Positions 10,286 to 16,983 of a stretch of 64,000 bases of DNA are shown here, in pieces; within the stretch, counting starts at the first letter, position 1, and every line of letters begins with the position of its first letter. The notes under the pieces are model-generated. The model had not been told where the DNA came from. It saw only the letters and a list, made by a program, of their open reading frames with translations, and did no database searches. Origin of the DNA: Streptomyces stelliscabiei. GTDB lineage: Bacteria; Actinomycetota; Actinomycetes; Streptomycetales; Streptomycetaceae. The DNA is taken from assembly GCF_014873495.1 (NCBI RefSeq), contig NZ_JADBGF010000001.1, forward strand, positions 4,898,001-4,962,000, read 5' to 3'. The translations under genes and the position numbers were made by a program.

Positions 10286-10466
10286 ATGGCCGAAACGGAC
10301 GCGTACGGGCCTGAACGTGGGAGCGTGGGGTTCGTCCGGGCCCCCGGTCACCGTTTCGCCGTCGCCGTTCATTCGGTCGTTCGGCCTTCCCGGCCTGGCG
10401 GAACGGCCTCCGGAACGGCTTTTCTGGTTACCCACGAGCTGACGTACGTAAGAGAGGGACACCCTG

Positions 10467-11156
10467 ATGCGGGACGCGTACCACGAGGAACTTGACTCGA
10501 TCGGTGAGGGCCTGGTCGAGATGGCCCGACTGGTGGGGTCGGCTATCGGTCGCGCCACGACGGCGATGCTCGACGCCGACCTCAAGCTGGCCGAGAGCGT
10601 GATCGAGGCGGACAAGAAGGTCGACGACCTTCAGCACGACCTGGAGGCCCGCGCGATAGCCCTGCTGGCCAGGCAGCAGCCGGTGGCGACGGATCTGCGG
10701 ATCGTCGTGACGTCGCTGCGCATGTCGGCGGACCTGGAGCGCTCCGGCGACCTCGCCCAGCACGTGGCCAAGCTGACCCGGCTCCGTTTCCCCGAGAACA
10801 CCGTCCCGCGTGACCTGCACGCGACGATCCTGGAGATGGGCCAGCTCGCGCAGCGCCTGATGGCGAAGGCCGCCGAGGTCATCATCACCAAGGACGTCGA
10901 TCTCGCGCTCCAGCTGGAGAGCGACGACGACGCGATGGACCTCCTGCACCGCACCCTCTTCCAGCACCTCATGGACGACCGCTGGAAGCACGGCATCGAG
11001 ACCGCCGTCGACGTCACCCTCCTCGGCCGCTACTACGAGCGCTTCGCCGACCACGCGGTCTCCGTCGCCAAGCGCGTGGTGTACCTGGTGACGGGCGAGC
11101 ACGCGGACGAGCTGCAGGCGGACATCCAGCCCGTCACGGGGGTGGAGGGGGCGTAG
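10467..11156 (+). CDS. phoU: phosphate signalling protein PhoU
   Basis: 229 aa, two PhoU helical repeats. The metal-cluster motifs are seen in 'TSLRMSADLERSGDLAQHV' and 'LLGRYYERFADHAVSVAKRV' (E/D-x-x-R-x-x-D pattern). It is cytoplasmic and mediates phosphate-dependent inhibition of PhoR signalling. It is transcribed divergently from phoRP. An AGAGAGGGA ribosome site lies close upstream of the ATG. Confidence 0.96.
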   Translation: MRDAYHEELDSIGEGLVEMARLVGSAIGRATTAMLDADLKLAESVIEADKKVDDLQHDLEARAIALLARQQPVATDLRIVVTSLRMSADLERSGDLAQHVAKLTRLRFPENTVPRDLHATILEMGQLAQRLMAKAAEVIITKDVDLALQLESDDDAMDLLHRTLFQHLMDDRWKHGIETAVDVTLLGRYYERFADHAVSVAKRVVYLVTGEHADELQADIQPVTGVEGA

Positions 11157-11407
11157 GGATCCCGCTGGTGCGGGGAAGGCGGAGGAGCGCGGGGCTCCCG
11201 TTGCGGGGCTCCGGCGCCTCACGGTCCGGCGGGGCGTGCGGACGCCTCCGTGCGCCGTTGATGCGCCCGGCTGAACCGGCCTGCAATGGGGCAACCCATG
11301 GGCAAGGGCAGGAGACGGGCAGCGCACAGGCCGCCGACCCTTTCGCGGTCCTGGCTGCCCGGCTGCCACCGACTGCCCGCCGCCCCAGCTACCTCCGAGG
11401 AGGGACC

Positions 11408-11575
11408 ATGGCCGAATCCCCATCCCCCGCCAGCCCCAGCACTCCGGACCCGACACAGCTACGGGACACCCATCAGCCCGCGGACATCAAAGCTCTGCCT
11501 CTGTTCGGCGCCTGTGGCTGCGGCTCCGGATGTGCGTGCGGATGCCAGTCCGGCAACCCGTGCCAGTGCGGCTGA
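11408..11575 (+). CDS. small Cys-rich (metallothionein-like) peptide
   Basis: 55 aa; the ATG at 11408 follows a strong GAGGAGG. The first ~33 residues are polar (Pro/Ser/Asp) and lack Cys. The last 22 residues hold seven Cys in CGC, CACGC and CQC clusters separated by Gly/Ser. CxC clusters in a tiny protein are typical of metal-thiolate binding, so I infer a metallothionein-like metal chelator or metallochaperone; no family is assigned. A perfect 17-bp terminator follows. The neighbour two genes on is the DUF4242 nickel-binding type. Confidence 0.75.
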   Translation: MAESPSPASPSTPDPTQLRDTHQPADIKALPLFGACGCGSGCACGCQSGNPCQCG

Positions 11576-11602
11576 CCGGCACGGGCTGCTGCTGTCCGTA
11601 GC

Positions 11603-11642
11603 CGCGAGGAGGGGCCGTCGCTCGGGACGGCCCCTCCTCGCG
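11603..11642. terminator. terminator after Cys-rich peptide gene
   Basis: Perfect 17-bp stem (11603-11619 with 11626-11642), 6-nt loop. It also lies 30 bp past the end of the convergent gene at 11672, so it probably serves both. Confidence 0.88.
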
Positions 11643-11671
11643 CTCACGAGTCTCGCCCGTGCCGCATGCGT

Positions 11672-12187
11672 TCAGCACCATGCCTCGGAGCTGTCGGCAG
11701 CGGCGGCGGTCTCCACCGCGAACGAGCCGTCGGCCGGCCCCTCCGGCATCGGACTGGCGAGCGCCCCGTCGATCCGCTGGGTGAAGCAGTCGCCGGCCCG
11801 GTGTCGCCACCCTTCGGCCTGCGCGGCGTCGCGGTAGTGCCGCAGGACACCCTCCCGGTCACCGTCGTACCGGTACGCCCTGCCGGCGGCGACCGCCGGA
11901 CCGTCGTCGTCGCACTCCTGGTACGTGTCCACGACAACGGCCCCGGCGATCCCCGCACCGAGCACGGGCTCGTCGGCGAGCGTCACCCCGAACCGCTCCT
12001 CCTGCCTGCCGCACCCGTACGCGACGAGGAAGTAGCCCACGGGCAGCCCCCCGAACAGCAGCGCCATGACGGCCACGGCACCTGTCGCCGTCGTCCCCGA
12101 CCTCCTGATCCCCAGGACGGGGACGCTGGCGCTCGGAGGTCCGACGCCGGTCCGACGTCGGTCCGATGCGCGAGGGGTCGCACGCAC
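11672..12187 (-). CDS. hypothetical single-pass membrane protein
   Basis: 171 aa from the GTG at 12187. The ATG at 12067 ('MALLFGGLPVGYFLVAYG') is an alternative, and neither has a clear ribosome site. There is an Arg-rich N-terminus, one membrane span (~37-60) and then an acidic extracytoplasmic domain with four Cys ('YGCG', 'QECDDD', 'GDCFTQ', C-terminal 'AWC') that could form two disulfides. Family not recognised. It is divergent from the DUF4242 gene. Confidence 0.7.
   Translation of the reverse strand: MRATPRASDRRRTGVGPPSASVPVLGIRRSGTTATGAVAVMALLFGGLPVGYFLVAYGCGRQEERFGVTLADEPVLGAGIAGAVVVDTYQECDDDGPAVAAGRAYRYDGDREGVLRHYRDAAQAEGWRHRAGDCFTQRIDGALASPMPEGPADGSFAVETAAAADSSEAWC
12138..12170. 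repeat. 11-bp direct repeat x3 upstream of DUF4242 gene
   Basis: GGTCCGACGCC, GGTCCGACGTC and GGTCCGATGCG head to tail at 12138, 12149 and 12160, inside the 5' part of the divergent frame at 11672-12187. The 11-nt period resembles PhoP sites, but the invariant TCA of a PHO box is TCC here. Confidence 0.6.
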
Positions 12188-12249
12188 GGCCGCGCGGGCG
12201 CAGCATGAAGGGAGAGGACGGGACGCTGAGAGAAAAGGGAGGTGCGGCC

Positions 12250-12498
12250 ATGGGCAAGTTCATGGACGTCCACCACAACATGAAGGGCATCACGGCGGAC
12301 CAACTGCGCGAGGCGCACAACGCCGACCTGGCCATCGAGAAGGACGAGAAGGTCCACTTCGAGAGCGCGTGGGCCGACCCCGAGTCCGGCACCGTGTACT
12401 GCCTCTCCGAGGCCCCCTCCGCCGACGCCGTCCAGCGCATCCACGAACGCGCCGGCCACAAGGCGGACGAGATCCACCCGGTGCCCCTGGCGATCTGA
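12250..12498 (+). CDS. DUF4242 protein, nickel-binding SCO4226 type
   Basis: 82 aa; ATG at 12250 after GGGAGGTG. Ferredoxin-like small domain with 'MGKFMDVHHNMKGITADQLREA' and a C-terminal 'RIHERAGHKADEIHPVPLAI'. The orthologue in S. coelicolor (SCO4226) was described structurally as a nickel-binding dimer; the His/Glu-rich ends here agree. The in vivo role is not established. The neighbouring Cys-rich peptide and, 37 kb away, nur make a nickel-homeostasis link plausible, but this is inference. Confidence 0.87.
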   Translation: MGKFMDVHHNMKGITADQLREAHNADLAIEKDEKVHFESAWADPESGTVYCLSEAPSADAVQRIHERAGHKADEIHPVPLAI

Positions 12499-12649
12499 GC
12501 GCGCGGGACTCTCGGGCGGGCGCCGATACGCCTCCGCACGCTGCGCCGATACGCCTCCGCACGCCCTGTCCGGCACGGCGCGCGGGATGGAACCATCCCC
12601 ATGCCGCATGGCGCATGCCGGCGCCGGTGGCGATCAAGGGGGATCTTCG

Positions 12650-12952
12650 ATGGCTGTAGTGATGTCCATGCTCTGGGCGGACGTGACTCCGGAGCAGTAC
12701 GACACCGTGCGGGACGCGGTCGACTGGGAGGCGGTCCCGGCGGCCGGCGGCCAGCTGCACATGGCCTGGTTCGACGAGCAGGGCCTGCATGTCACCGACG
12801 TCTGGGAATCCCAGGAGGCCTTCGAGACCTTCTTCACCGAACGCCTCGCTCCCGCGATCCAGAAAGCCGGCCTCACGGGCACCCCGGAAACCAGCCTGAG
12901 CCCCCTGCACCGCCGCTTCGTCGCGCCGGACGTCACGGGCGCGTCCGCGTAG
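12650..12952 (+). CDS. small dimeric alpha/beta-barrel (ABM-like) protein
   Basis: 100 aa from the ATG at 12650, preceded by AAGGGGGA. It reads 'MAVVMSMLWADVTPEQYDTV...HMAWFDEQGLHVTDVWESQEAFETFF', the alternating strand/helix pattern of antibiotic-biosynthesis-monooxygenase-like barrels. Conserved but uncharacterised in actinobacteria; no catalytic residues identified. Monocistronic between the DUF4242 gene and the region leading to the SCO4225-type protein. Confidence 0.83.
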   Translation: MAVVMSMLWADVTPEQYDTVRDAVDWEAVPAAGGQLHMAWFDEQGLHVTDVWESQEAFETFFTERLAPAIQKAGLTGTPETSLSPLHRRFVAPDVTGASA

Positions 12953-13007
12953 CCCTCCCTGGACTCGCGCGCGAGCGCCATGCACCTGTCGTCATGGCCT
13001 TGCCGCG

Positions 13008-13460
13008 ATGAGGTGGGCCGACGATGCTGGGCCGATGCCCGGGCAGCGCAGGAGGAGACATGGCCGCCAGGACGAGGCGCGGCGGGCTGCCGCTCGTTTC
13101 GCCTCGGACGCGGGCCGCTGGGAGGTACTTCTCGAAACCCAGGACGAGTCGGAATGGCACGCTCGTCTCCGCCACCTCCGAGCGTCGGACAGCGGGATCG
13201 ACTGGACGGCGGTGCGGGTGGACAGGTTCTGCGGGCGCGCGACCCACCCGACCACCTTCCGGCTGAGCCTCTTCGTGCCGAGGGCACCCCCCGTCCGGAC
13301 CGGGCCCCTCCTCGCGGCACGGTCGGCGCGTCGGATGACGGACCCGTCAACTGAGCTTGCTGCGAGCCGAGTTGAGTACGGGTACTCACGACGGAGTCCT
13401 GGTTCCGCCGGGAGCATGGGGTGCGTGGGAAGCACCAAGTCTCCGGGGGGAATCCGATGA
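13008..13460 (+). CDS. doubtful ORF, possibly a degraded gene
   Basis: A 150-codon frame. Its middle (about 13060-13280) has good codon bias and plausible protein text ('RWEVLLETQDESEWHARLRH', 'FCGRATHPTTFRLSLFVP'), but both ends look non-coding. A strong ribosome site (AGGAGGAGAC) sits before an ATG at 13060 that is in a different frame. That would fit a frameshifted remnant whose start and body are now out of register. No family recognised. Confidence 0.35.
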   Translation: MRWADDAGPMPGQRRRRHGRQDEARRAAARFASDAGRWEVLLETQDESEWHARLRHLRASDSGIDWTAVRVDRFCGRATHPTTFRLSLFVPRAPPVRTGPLLAARSARRMTDPSTELAASRVEYGYSRRSPGSAGSMGCVGSTKSPGGIR

Positions 13461-13786
13461 ACGCTCGCACCCTGTTTCGCCTGACCTTCGCCAACCCCGC
13501 TTCGGCGGCCTATCTGGGGCTCGTCGGCGCGTCCGTCGTGCTCGAGGTGGCTGTCGTACTGTTCGGGGACCCCGAAATGGTCGGGGTATGGCCGTTCCTT
13601 CTCACCGCCCCCACCTCCCTGGTGACAACAGGTGCCATCGGGGCGCTCTGGGGTGCGGACGCGCCCTACTGGTTCCTGGCTGTCGGGGTCGCCATCAGCG
13701 CGCTGGTCCAGTCGTTCGCCCTCGGAGCCCTCCTGCAGGCCCTGCGCGGAGGCGGCCGCGGCCTGGCCCGCCCGAGCCGCGGCTGA
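13457..13786 (+). CDS. SCO4225-family membrane protein
   Basis: 109 aa from the ATG at 13457 (ribosome site CGGGGGGAA). Three hydrophobic spans: 'AAYLGLVGASVVLEVAVVLF', 'VWPFLLTAPTSLVTTGAIGALW' and 'WFLAVGVAISALVQSFALGALL'. A short Arg/Gly tail follows. It matches a small actinobacterial integral membrane family named after SCO4225; function unknown. Its terminator at 13803 is shared with the original gpmA 3' flank. Confidence 0.87.
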   Translation: MNARTLFRLTFANPASAAYLGLVGASVVLEVAVVLFGDPEMVGVWPFLLTAPTSLVTTGAIGALWGADAPYWFLAVGVAISALVQSFALGALLQALRGGGRGLARPSRG

Positions 13787-13802
13787 GCTGAACACGGCAA
13801 GG

Positions 13803-13839
13803 AGCCCCCTACCGGCGGAGAGGCCGCGGGTAGGGGGCT
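13803..13839. terminator. bidirectional terminator left of the integrative element
   Basis: 11-bp perfect stem (13803-13813 with 13829-13839). It lies after the SCO4225-type gene. Because attL follows immediately, it was probably also the gpmA terminator before the element inserted. Confidence 0.75.
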
Positions 13840-13853
13840 TGATGGCGTCTGCT

Positions 13854-13872
13854 TACTTCTTCTTGCCCTGGT
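13854..13872. other. attL: 19-bp copy of the gpmA 3' end
   Basis: tacttcttcttgccctggt is identical to 16985-17003, the last codons of gpmA (minus strand). Read on the minus strand it gives Gln-Gly-Lys-Lys-Lys and a stop. It marks the left end of the integrated element and the ancestral gpmA terminus. Confidence 0.88.
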
Positions 13873-14115
13873 CTGACGGGCCCGTTTTTCGGCCCTGGTC
13901 AGGGGGCTAGCTACCCCAACTGACCTGCGGTCGACCCGTCGTTGGTGGTCGTTGTCTGTCGTCGTTGGTCGTCCTCGGAGGTGCCAGAGAGGTTCCGGGA
14001 CATGGCCGTTTCTTTCGGGATCACCGAACCCTTGGCATGTGAGGGTGCTCGTCGAGTGCGGCGCCTCCGGCGGCCTCTGTAGCCTGGCTGCGCTGTACGT
14101 CGGGGGGAGCTGACC

Positions 14116-14532
14116 GTGGAGAACATCCTGTCCGTGGCCATCGGGGCCGCTATCGGCCTCATAGGGGCGGTGTTCGGTTCGTGGTTCACCGCGCGCCGGC
14201 AGGACCGCATGTGGCTCCGCGAGCAGAAGCTCAAAGCCGGGATCGGCTTCAACACGGCCGTGGTTCAACTGCTGGACTACCTGAAGGAATCACAGCTGAG
14301 TGACGACGGTCCCGGAGCCAACGAGTTGGCGAACCAGATGCAGGAAGCACGCTCAGCCCTCTACCTGCTCTGTGCCAGCGACACCGTCGATCTCGCCGAT
14401 GCTCTCGCGCGTCGGGTCTGGAGCACCCGGCCCACCGACGGCAGGGACGACCGCCGGGCCGAGTTCCGAGAGACGCTAGACCTCCTGCGTCGCTTCACCC
14501 ACCAGCTCCGGCAAGAGATCGCCAGATCGTAG
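14116..14532 (+). CDS. membrane-anchored hypothetical protein
   Basis: 138 aa from the GTG at 14116, after GGGGGGAG. An N-terminal helix 'ILSVAIGAAIGLIGAVFGSWF' is followed by a basic stop-transfer 'TARRQDRMWLREQKLK' and a helical cytoplasmic domain with coiled-coil character. The shape is common for short proteins on actinobacterial mobile elements. It lies 240 bp inside attL and has less GC-biased third positions than its chromosomal neighbours. Function unknown. Confidence 0.78.
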   Translation: MENILSVAIGAAIGLIGAVFGSWFTARRQDRMWLREQKLKAGIGFNTAVVQLLDYLKESQLSDDGPGANELANQMQEARSALYLLCASDTVDLADALARRVWSTRPTDGRDDRRAEFRETLDLLRRFTHQLRQEIARS

Positions 14533-14730
14533 TCCCCCACCGTGTCCGGGCTAACCCACGGGCCTGGTCCGCTTGTCGCTTGTCGGCTCGCAGGTCAGAG
14601 CCTGTTCCGGGCTATCCCACAGTGCGGTCCCGTCTTGTCACGTCAAGCGACAAGGGCATGAGCGGTGCCAGCAGCCGCTTGTCCCGGATCCTCCTATGCC
14701 TTACTGCGTTCGGCCAGTGGCGTCCGCAGT

Positions 14731-14844
14731 ATGGAGAACACCCAGAGCACCCCGGCCGAGCCTCGCGCTGAGCCGTATGTGGAGGCCTTGGTGCGGCGGA
14801 CGAATGCAGAGGACGACGACCCTGACGCCTTTACTCCGTCCTGA
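14731..14844 (+). CDS. possible 37-aa peptide
   Basis: Reads 'MENTQSTPAEPRAEPYVEAL', then a short acidic tail ending 'DDDPDAFTPS'. The composition looks coding, but there is no good ribosome site and it could be the end of a decayed longer gene. Unassigned. Confidence 0.3.
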   Translation: MENTQSTPAEPRAEPYVEALVRRTNAEDDDPDAFTPS

Positions 14845-14872
14845 CACCCTCTGACAGTCAGGGGCCTTCTGA

Positions 14873-14890
14873 CACCCAAACCCCTAGGCA
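14873..14890. repeat. duplicated 18-mer, copy 1
   Basis: CACCCAAACCCCTAGGCA, identical at 15627-15644. Here it lies inside an inverted repeat (gacaccc...gggtgtc, 14871-14932 area) and among several ctgacac hexa/heptamers (14840-14940). Confidence 0.8.
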
Positions 14891-15429
14891 AACTAGGGTG
14901 TCACCCGCTCTCACACCTGACGCTGACACTCTTTGACACCCTGCCCCTACGCGTTCGAGGACGGCAGTCCAGGGCGGGGGACTCCCGCCCGCCCCGTTTG
15001 GAATGCCGGTCCTCGGGGCCTTCCAAGGGGCAGACGGCAGAACAGCGGGCGCGTCGTCGGGCCTCTACCGCTCCGGGGGCTTCTGGAGGCTTTCCCGCAG
15101 GGGGCAGGACGGCCGTGCCCACCGCGCCCCTGCCCCCGGCCGGAAAAGCCGTCCCTTCTCCCCCTACTAGAGAGTTGAGGGAGAACAGCGTCCGTAGCGT
15201 CCGCCGGTCCTCTCCTACATCCTCTGACCTGCACTGTTCCTGTGGACGCTAAACAGAATGTGTAGCGTCCGTCAGTGTCCGCAGCGTCCGGCCACCCTCT
15301 GCTGCTAAGAGCCGGTTTTCGCAGGTCACGGCCCACTCTTAGGAAGTGGCGGGTGCGGACGCTGTGGACACTGGGCGCCTGTGGGCCTGACGCGTCAGGC
15401 CGGTGTCAGCCCTGAGACGGTCCAGACGA

Positions 15430-15464
15430 GAAGAGACCACCCCGCGCCGCTGGTTGGTCTCTTC
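15430..15464. repeat. inverted repeat (hairpin)
   Basis: 10-bp arms gaagagacca / tggtctcttc at 15430-15439 and 15455-15464. Could be a terminator inside the element. Confidence 0.55.
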
Positions 15465-15503
15465 GTCCTCGCCCGCGCCAAGTCGGACGGTCGCTCTGGC
15501 ACG

Positions 15504-15543
15504 AGCAAGAGGAGCATCACGTGCGGAGCGTGCTCCTCTTGCT
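15504..15543. repeat. inverted repeat (hairpin)
   Basis: Perfect 13-bp arms at 15504-15516 and 15531-15543, 14-nt loop. Terminator-like or a structured RNA. Confidence 0.6.
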
Positions 15544-15602
15544 TGGACCCTGAACGGTCGGGGCCCGAGCCCTCGGGAGCTCTCGCCTGCCGCCGCGTCA
15601 CA

Positions 15603-15618
15603 CCGTCACATGTGACGG
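15603..15618. promoter_or_regulatory. perfect 16-bp palindrome flanked by 13-bp direct repeats
   Basis: CCGTCACATGTGACGG is a perfect palindrome. gccgcgtcacacc is repeated on either side (15592-15604 and 15618-15630). It looks like a dimeric repressor operator. It lies just before the second copy of the 18-mer. Confidence 0.6.
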
Positions 15619-15626
15619 CCGCGTCA

Positions 15627-15644
15627 CACCCAAACCCCTAGGCA
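15627..15644. repeat. duplicated 18-mer, copy 2
   Basis: Identical to 14873-14890, same orientation, 754 bp apart. Confidence 0.8.
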
Positions 15645-15659
15645 GACCCGCTGTGACGC

Positions 15660-15956
15660 GGGGCCGGGCAGCTGCTCGAAGCCCTCCCCGCGCCGCTCGT
15701 GCGTCCGCCGAAGTGGCCCAAGGACGCCACCCGCGCGAGCGGCAGGGTCAAGCGGCCCGCCCCGCTGCTGCGGTCCATCGGGATCACCGCGGACGACGCG
15801 CAACGTAGCCACGACCGGCACCGGCACCGACTCCTCACCCTGTCCCGCGCACCCGACGAAGACGCGTCAGCGTCCACCCCCGAACAAGCCTCCCTCTGGC
15901 CGGAGGTCGCCCCGCCGGGGCACGGCAGAACCCCCACCCGACCAGCACTGACGTAA
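15660..15956 (+). pseudogene. C-terminal fragment of an unidentified element gene
   Basis: An open frame following a stop at 15654, beginning 'GQLLEALPAPLVRPPKW' and containing 'ITADDAQRSHDRHRHR' and 'STPEQASLWPEVA'. Third positions are GC-rich and the text looks like protein. GTG at 15699 is the only candidate start, and the coding signal begins before it. It is therefore probably the tail of a truncated gene. Family not recognised. Confidence 0.4.
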
Positions 15957-16190
15957 CCGGAACGCCCACCGGGCCGGGCCGCACACCAGCGGCCCGGACA
16001 CGTCGAAGCTGCGGATGCTACAGCCGTCCAGCGTCCACAGCGTCCACACCCCTCGCCCCCGCTGGCCTGCACGAATACGGCCGTGCGGACGCTAGGGCGC
16101 TGCGGACGCTGAGATACACCAACTCTCTAGGACGGCCACCCGGCACCACTCCCACGCATCGCACCCCGGACACGAGGAGTCACCACCACC

Positions 16191-16502
16191 ATGGCCACCA
16201 TCGAGCCGACCGACCCCCGCGCGATCCTGCGCGGCGGCCGCCCCGCTGGGCTCCAACGAACACCGCGGCCGGCAGGGAGGAACACCCGCTCGGCCAAGCG
16301 AGGCAGGGAGAACTCCCTGACCGCCTCCCTGGCCTGCCTCCCTCTGCCTGACCAGCACGTACGCCCCCTCAGGGAGGCAGGAAGCCACACCCCCGGCACC
16401 CCCGGAAACCCTCTGTTGGAAGCCACCGAGACCCCCTGTCCCTGCCTCCCTGACACCCGCTGGAGCCCTGCTACCGGTAGCACCCCGACCCGCTACCGGT
16501 AG
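16191..16502 (+). pseudogene. possible truncated ORF
   Basis: ATG at 16191 after GAGGAGTCACC gives 'MATIEPTDPRAILRGGRP', which looks like a genuine start. After ~18 residues the frame turns into repeat-rich non-coding sequence (several gaggcaggga / tccctgcctc motifs). Probably the 5' end of a deleted gene. Confidence 0.3.
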
Positions 16503-16503
16503 C
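16470..16503. promoter_or_regulatory. tandem 12-bp palindromes (operator-like)
   Basis: GCTACCGGTAGC at 16470-16481 and again at 16492-16503, both perfect, centre-to-centre 22 bp (about two helical turns). Expected for cooperative binding of a dimeric repressor. Confidence 0.68.
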
Positions 16504-16641
16504 AACCCCGCTAGCACCCCAAACCCCCAGTGATCAGGCCCGTAGCAAGTAGCGGGCCCAGCTCACCACACCCCAAAACCGGCCGGAGAGCCCCCATGGG
16601 CCCTCCCGCTCCCTCCTACCAACCGAAGGAGACAGCCCTCA

Positions 16642-16905
16642 TGGGGGAAGCCCGCTCTCGCCAAGGCGGGCGTCATCCCGAAGGCCAAGAGCCGCGAGCA
16701 CGCCGCCGCCCGCGAGCACGGCATGCACGCGCTACGGCACTTCTACGCGTCCGTGCTCCTGGACGCCGGAGAGAGCATCAAGGCGCTCGCTGAGTACCTC
16801 GGGCACTCGGACCCAGGGCTGACGCTGAAGGTGTACGCGCATCTCATGCCGAGCAGCCGAGAGCGAGCCCGGAAGGCTCTCCAGCCGCAAGGCCACGAGG
16901 GCTGA
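16642..16905 (+). pseudogene. tyrosine integrase, C-terminal remnant
   Basis: In frame from about 16642 ('WGKPALAKAGVIPKAK') to the stop at 16905. It keeps the C-terminal catalytic boxes: His-x-x-Arg in 'HALRHFYASVLLD', the 'YLGHSDP' His and the nucleophile Tyr in 'LKVYAHLMP'. The N-terminal and core domains and the first catalytic Arg are gone. A ribosome site plus ATG at 16641 is in another frame, suggesting a deletion junction around 16640. It lies next to attR, as expected for the element's integrase. Confidence 0.85.
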
Positions 16906-16933
16906 GGTTCCAGGGAGGTTCCAGACCATGAGA

Positions 16934-16972
16934 ATGCCCCCGCCCCGCGCCATTCGCGCGGGTCGGGGGCAT
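16934..16972. terminator. terminator between int remnant and gpmA
   Basis: 17-bp arms with one mismatch (16934-16950 / 16956-16972), 5-nt loop. It belongs to the element and now also ends the gpmA transcript. Confidence 0.82.
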
Positions 16973-16983
16973 GGTCACAAACT

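Larger units (their letters stand above)
15187..16110. repeat. dispersed AGCGTCCR octamers on both strands (11 copies)
   Basis: AGCGTCCG/A or its complement at 15187, 15196, 15264, 15283, 15869, 16030 and 16039 (plus strand) and at 15243, 15356, 16086 and 16103 (minus strand; the first reads TGGACGCT). Density is far above chance within 0.92 kb, and they cluster in two groups around 15.2-15.4 and 15.9-16.1 kb. This pattern suggests plasmid-type iterons or TraB-type transfer recognition repeats. Confidence 0.75.
14533..16641. other. gene-poor interior of the integrative element
   Basis: No intact gene is recognisable. What it holds is listed separately: a small ORF (14731), a duplicated 18-mer, AGCGTCCR octamers, hairpins, palindromes and one coding-looking fragment (15660-15956). 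Confidence 0.7.

Noticed and set aside
12138..12170. PHO box
   Set aside because: 11-nt period fits, but the invariant TCA core is absent, so only listed as a repeat.
13024..13266. ORF starting after the strong ribosome site at 13060
   Set aside because: Arg/Ser/Thr-rich text with poor codon bias; the neighbouring frame looks more coding, so at most it marks a frameshifted remnant.
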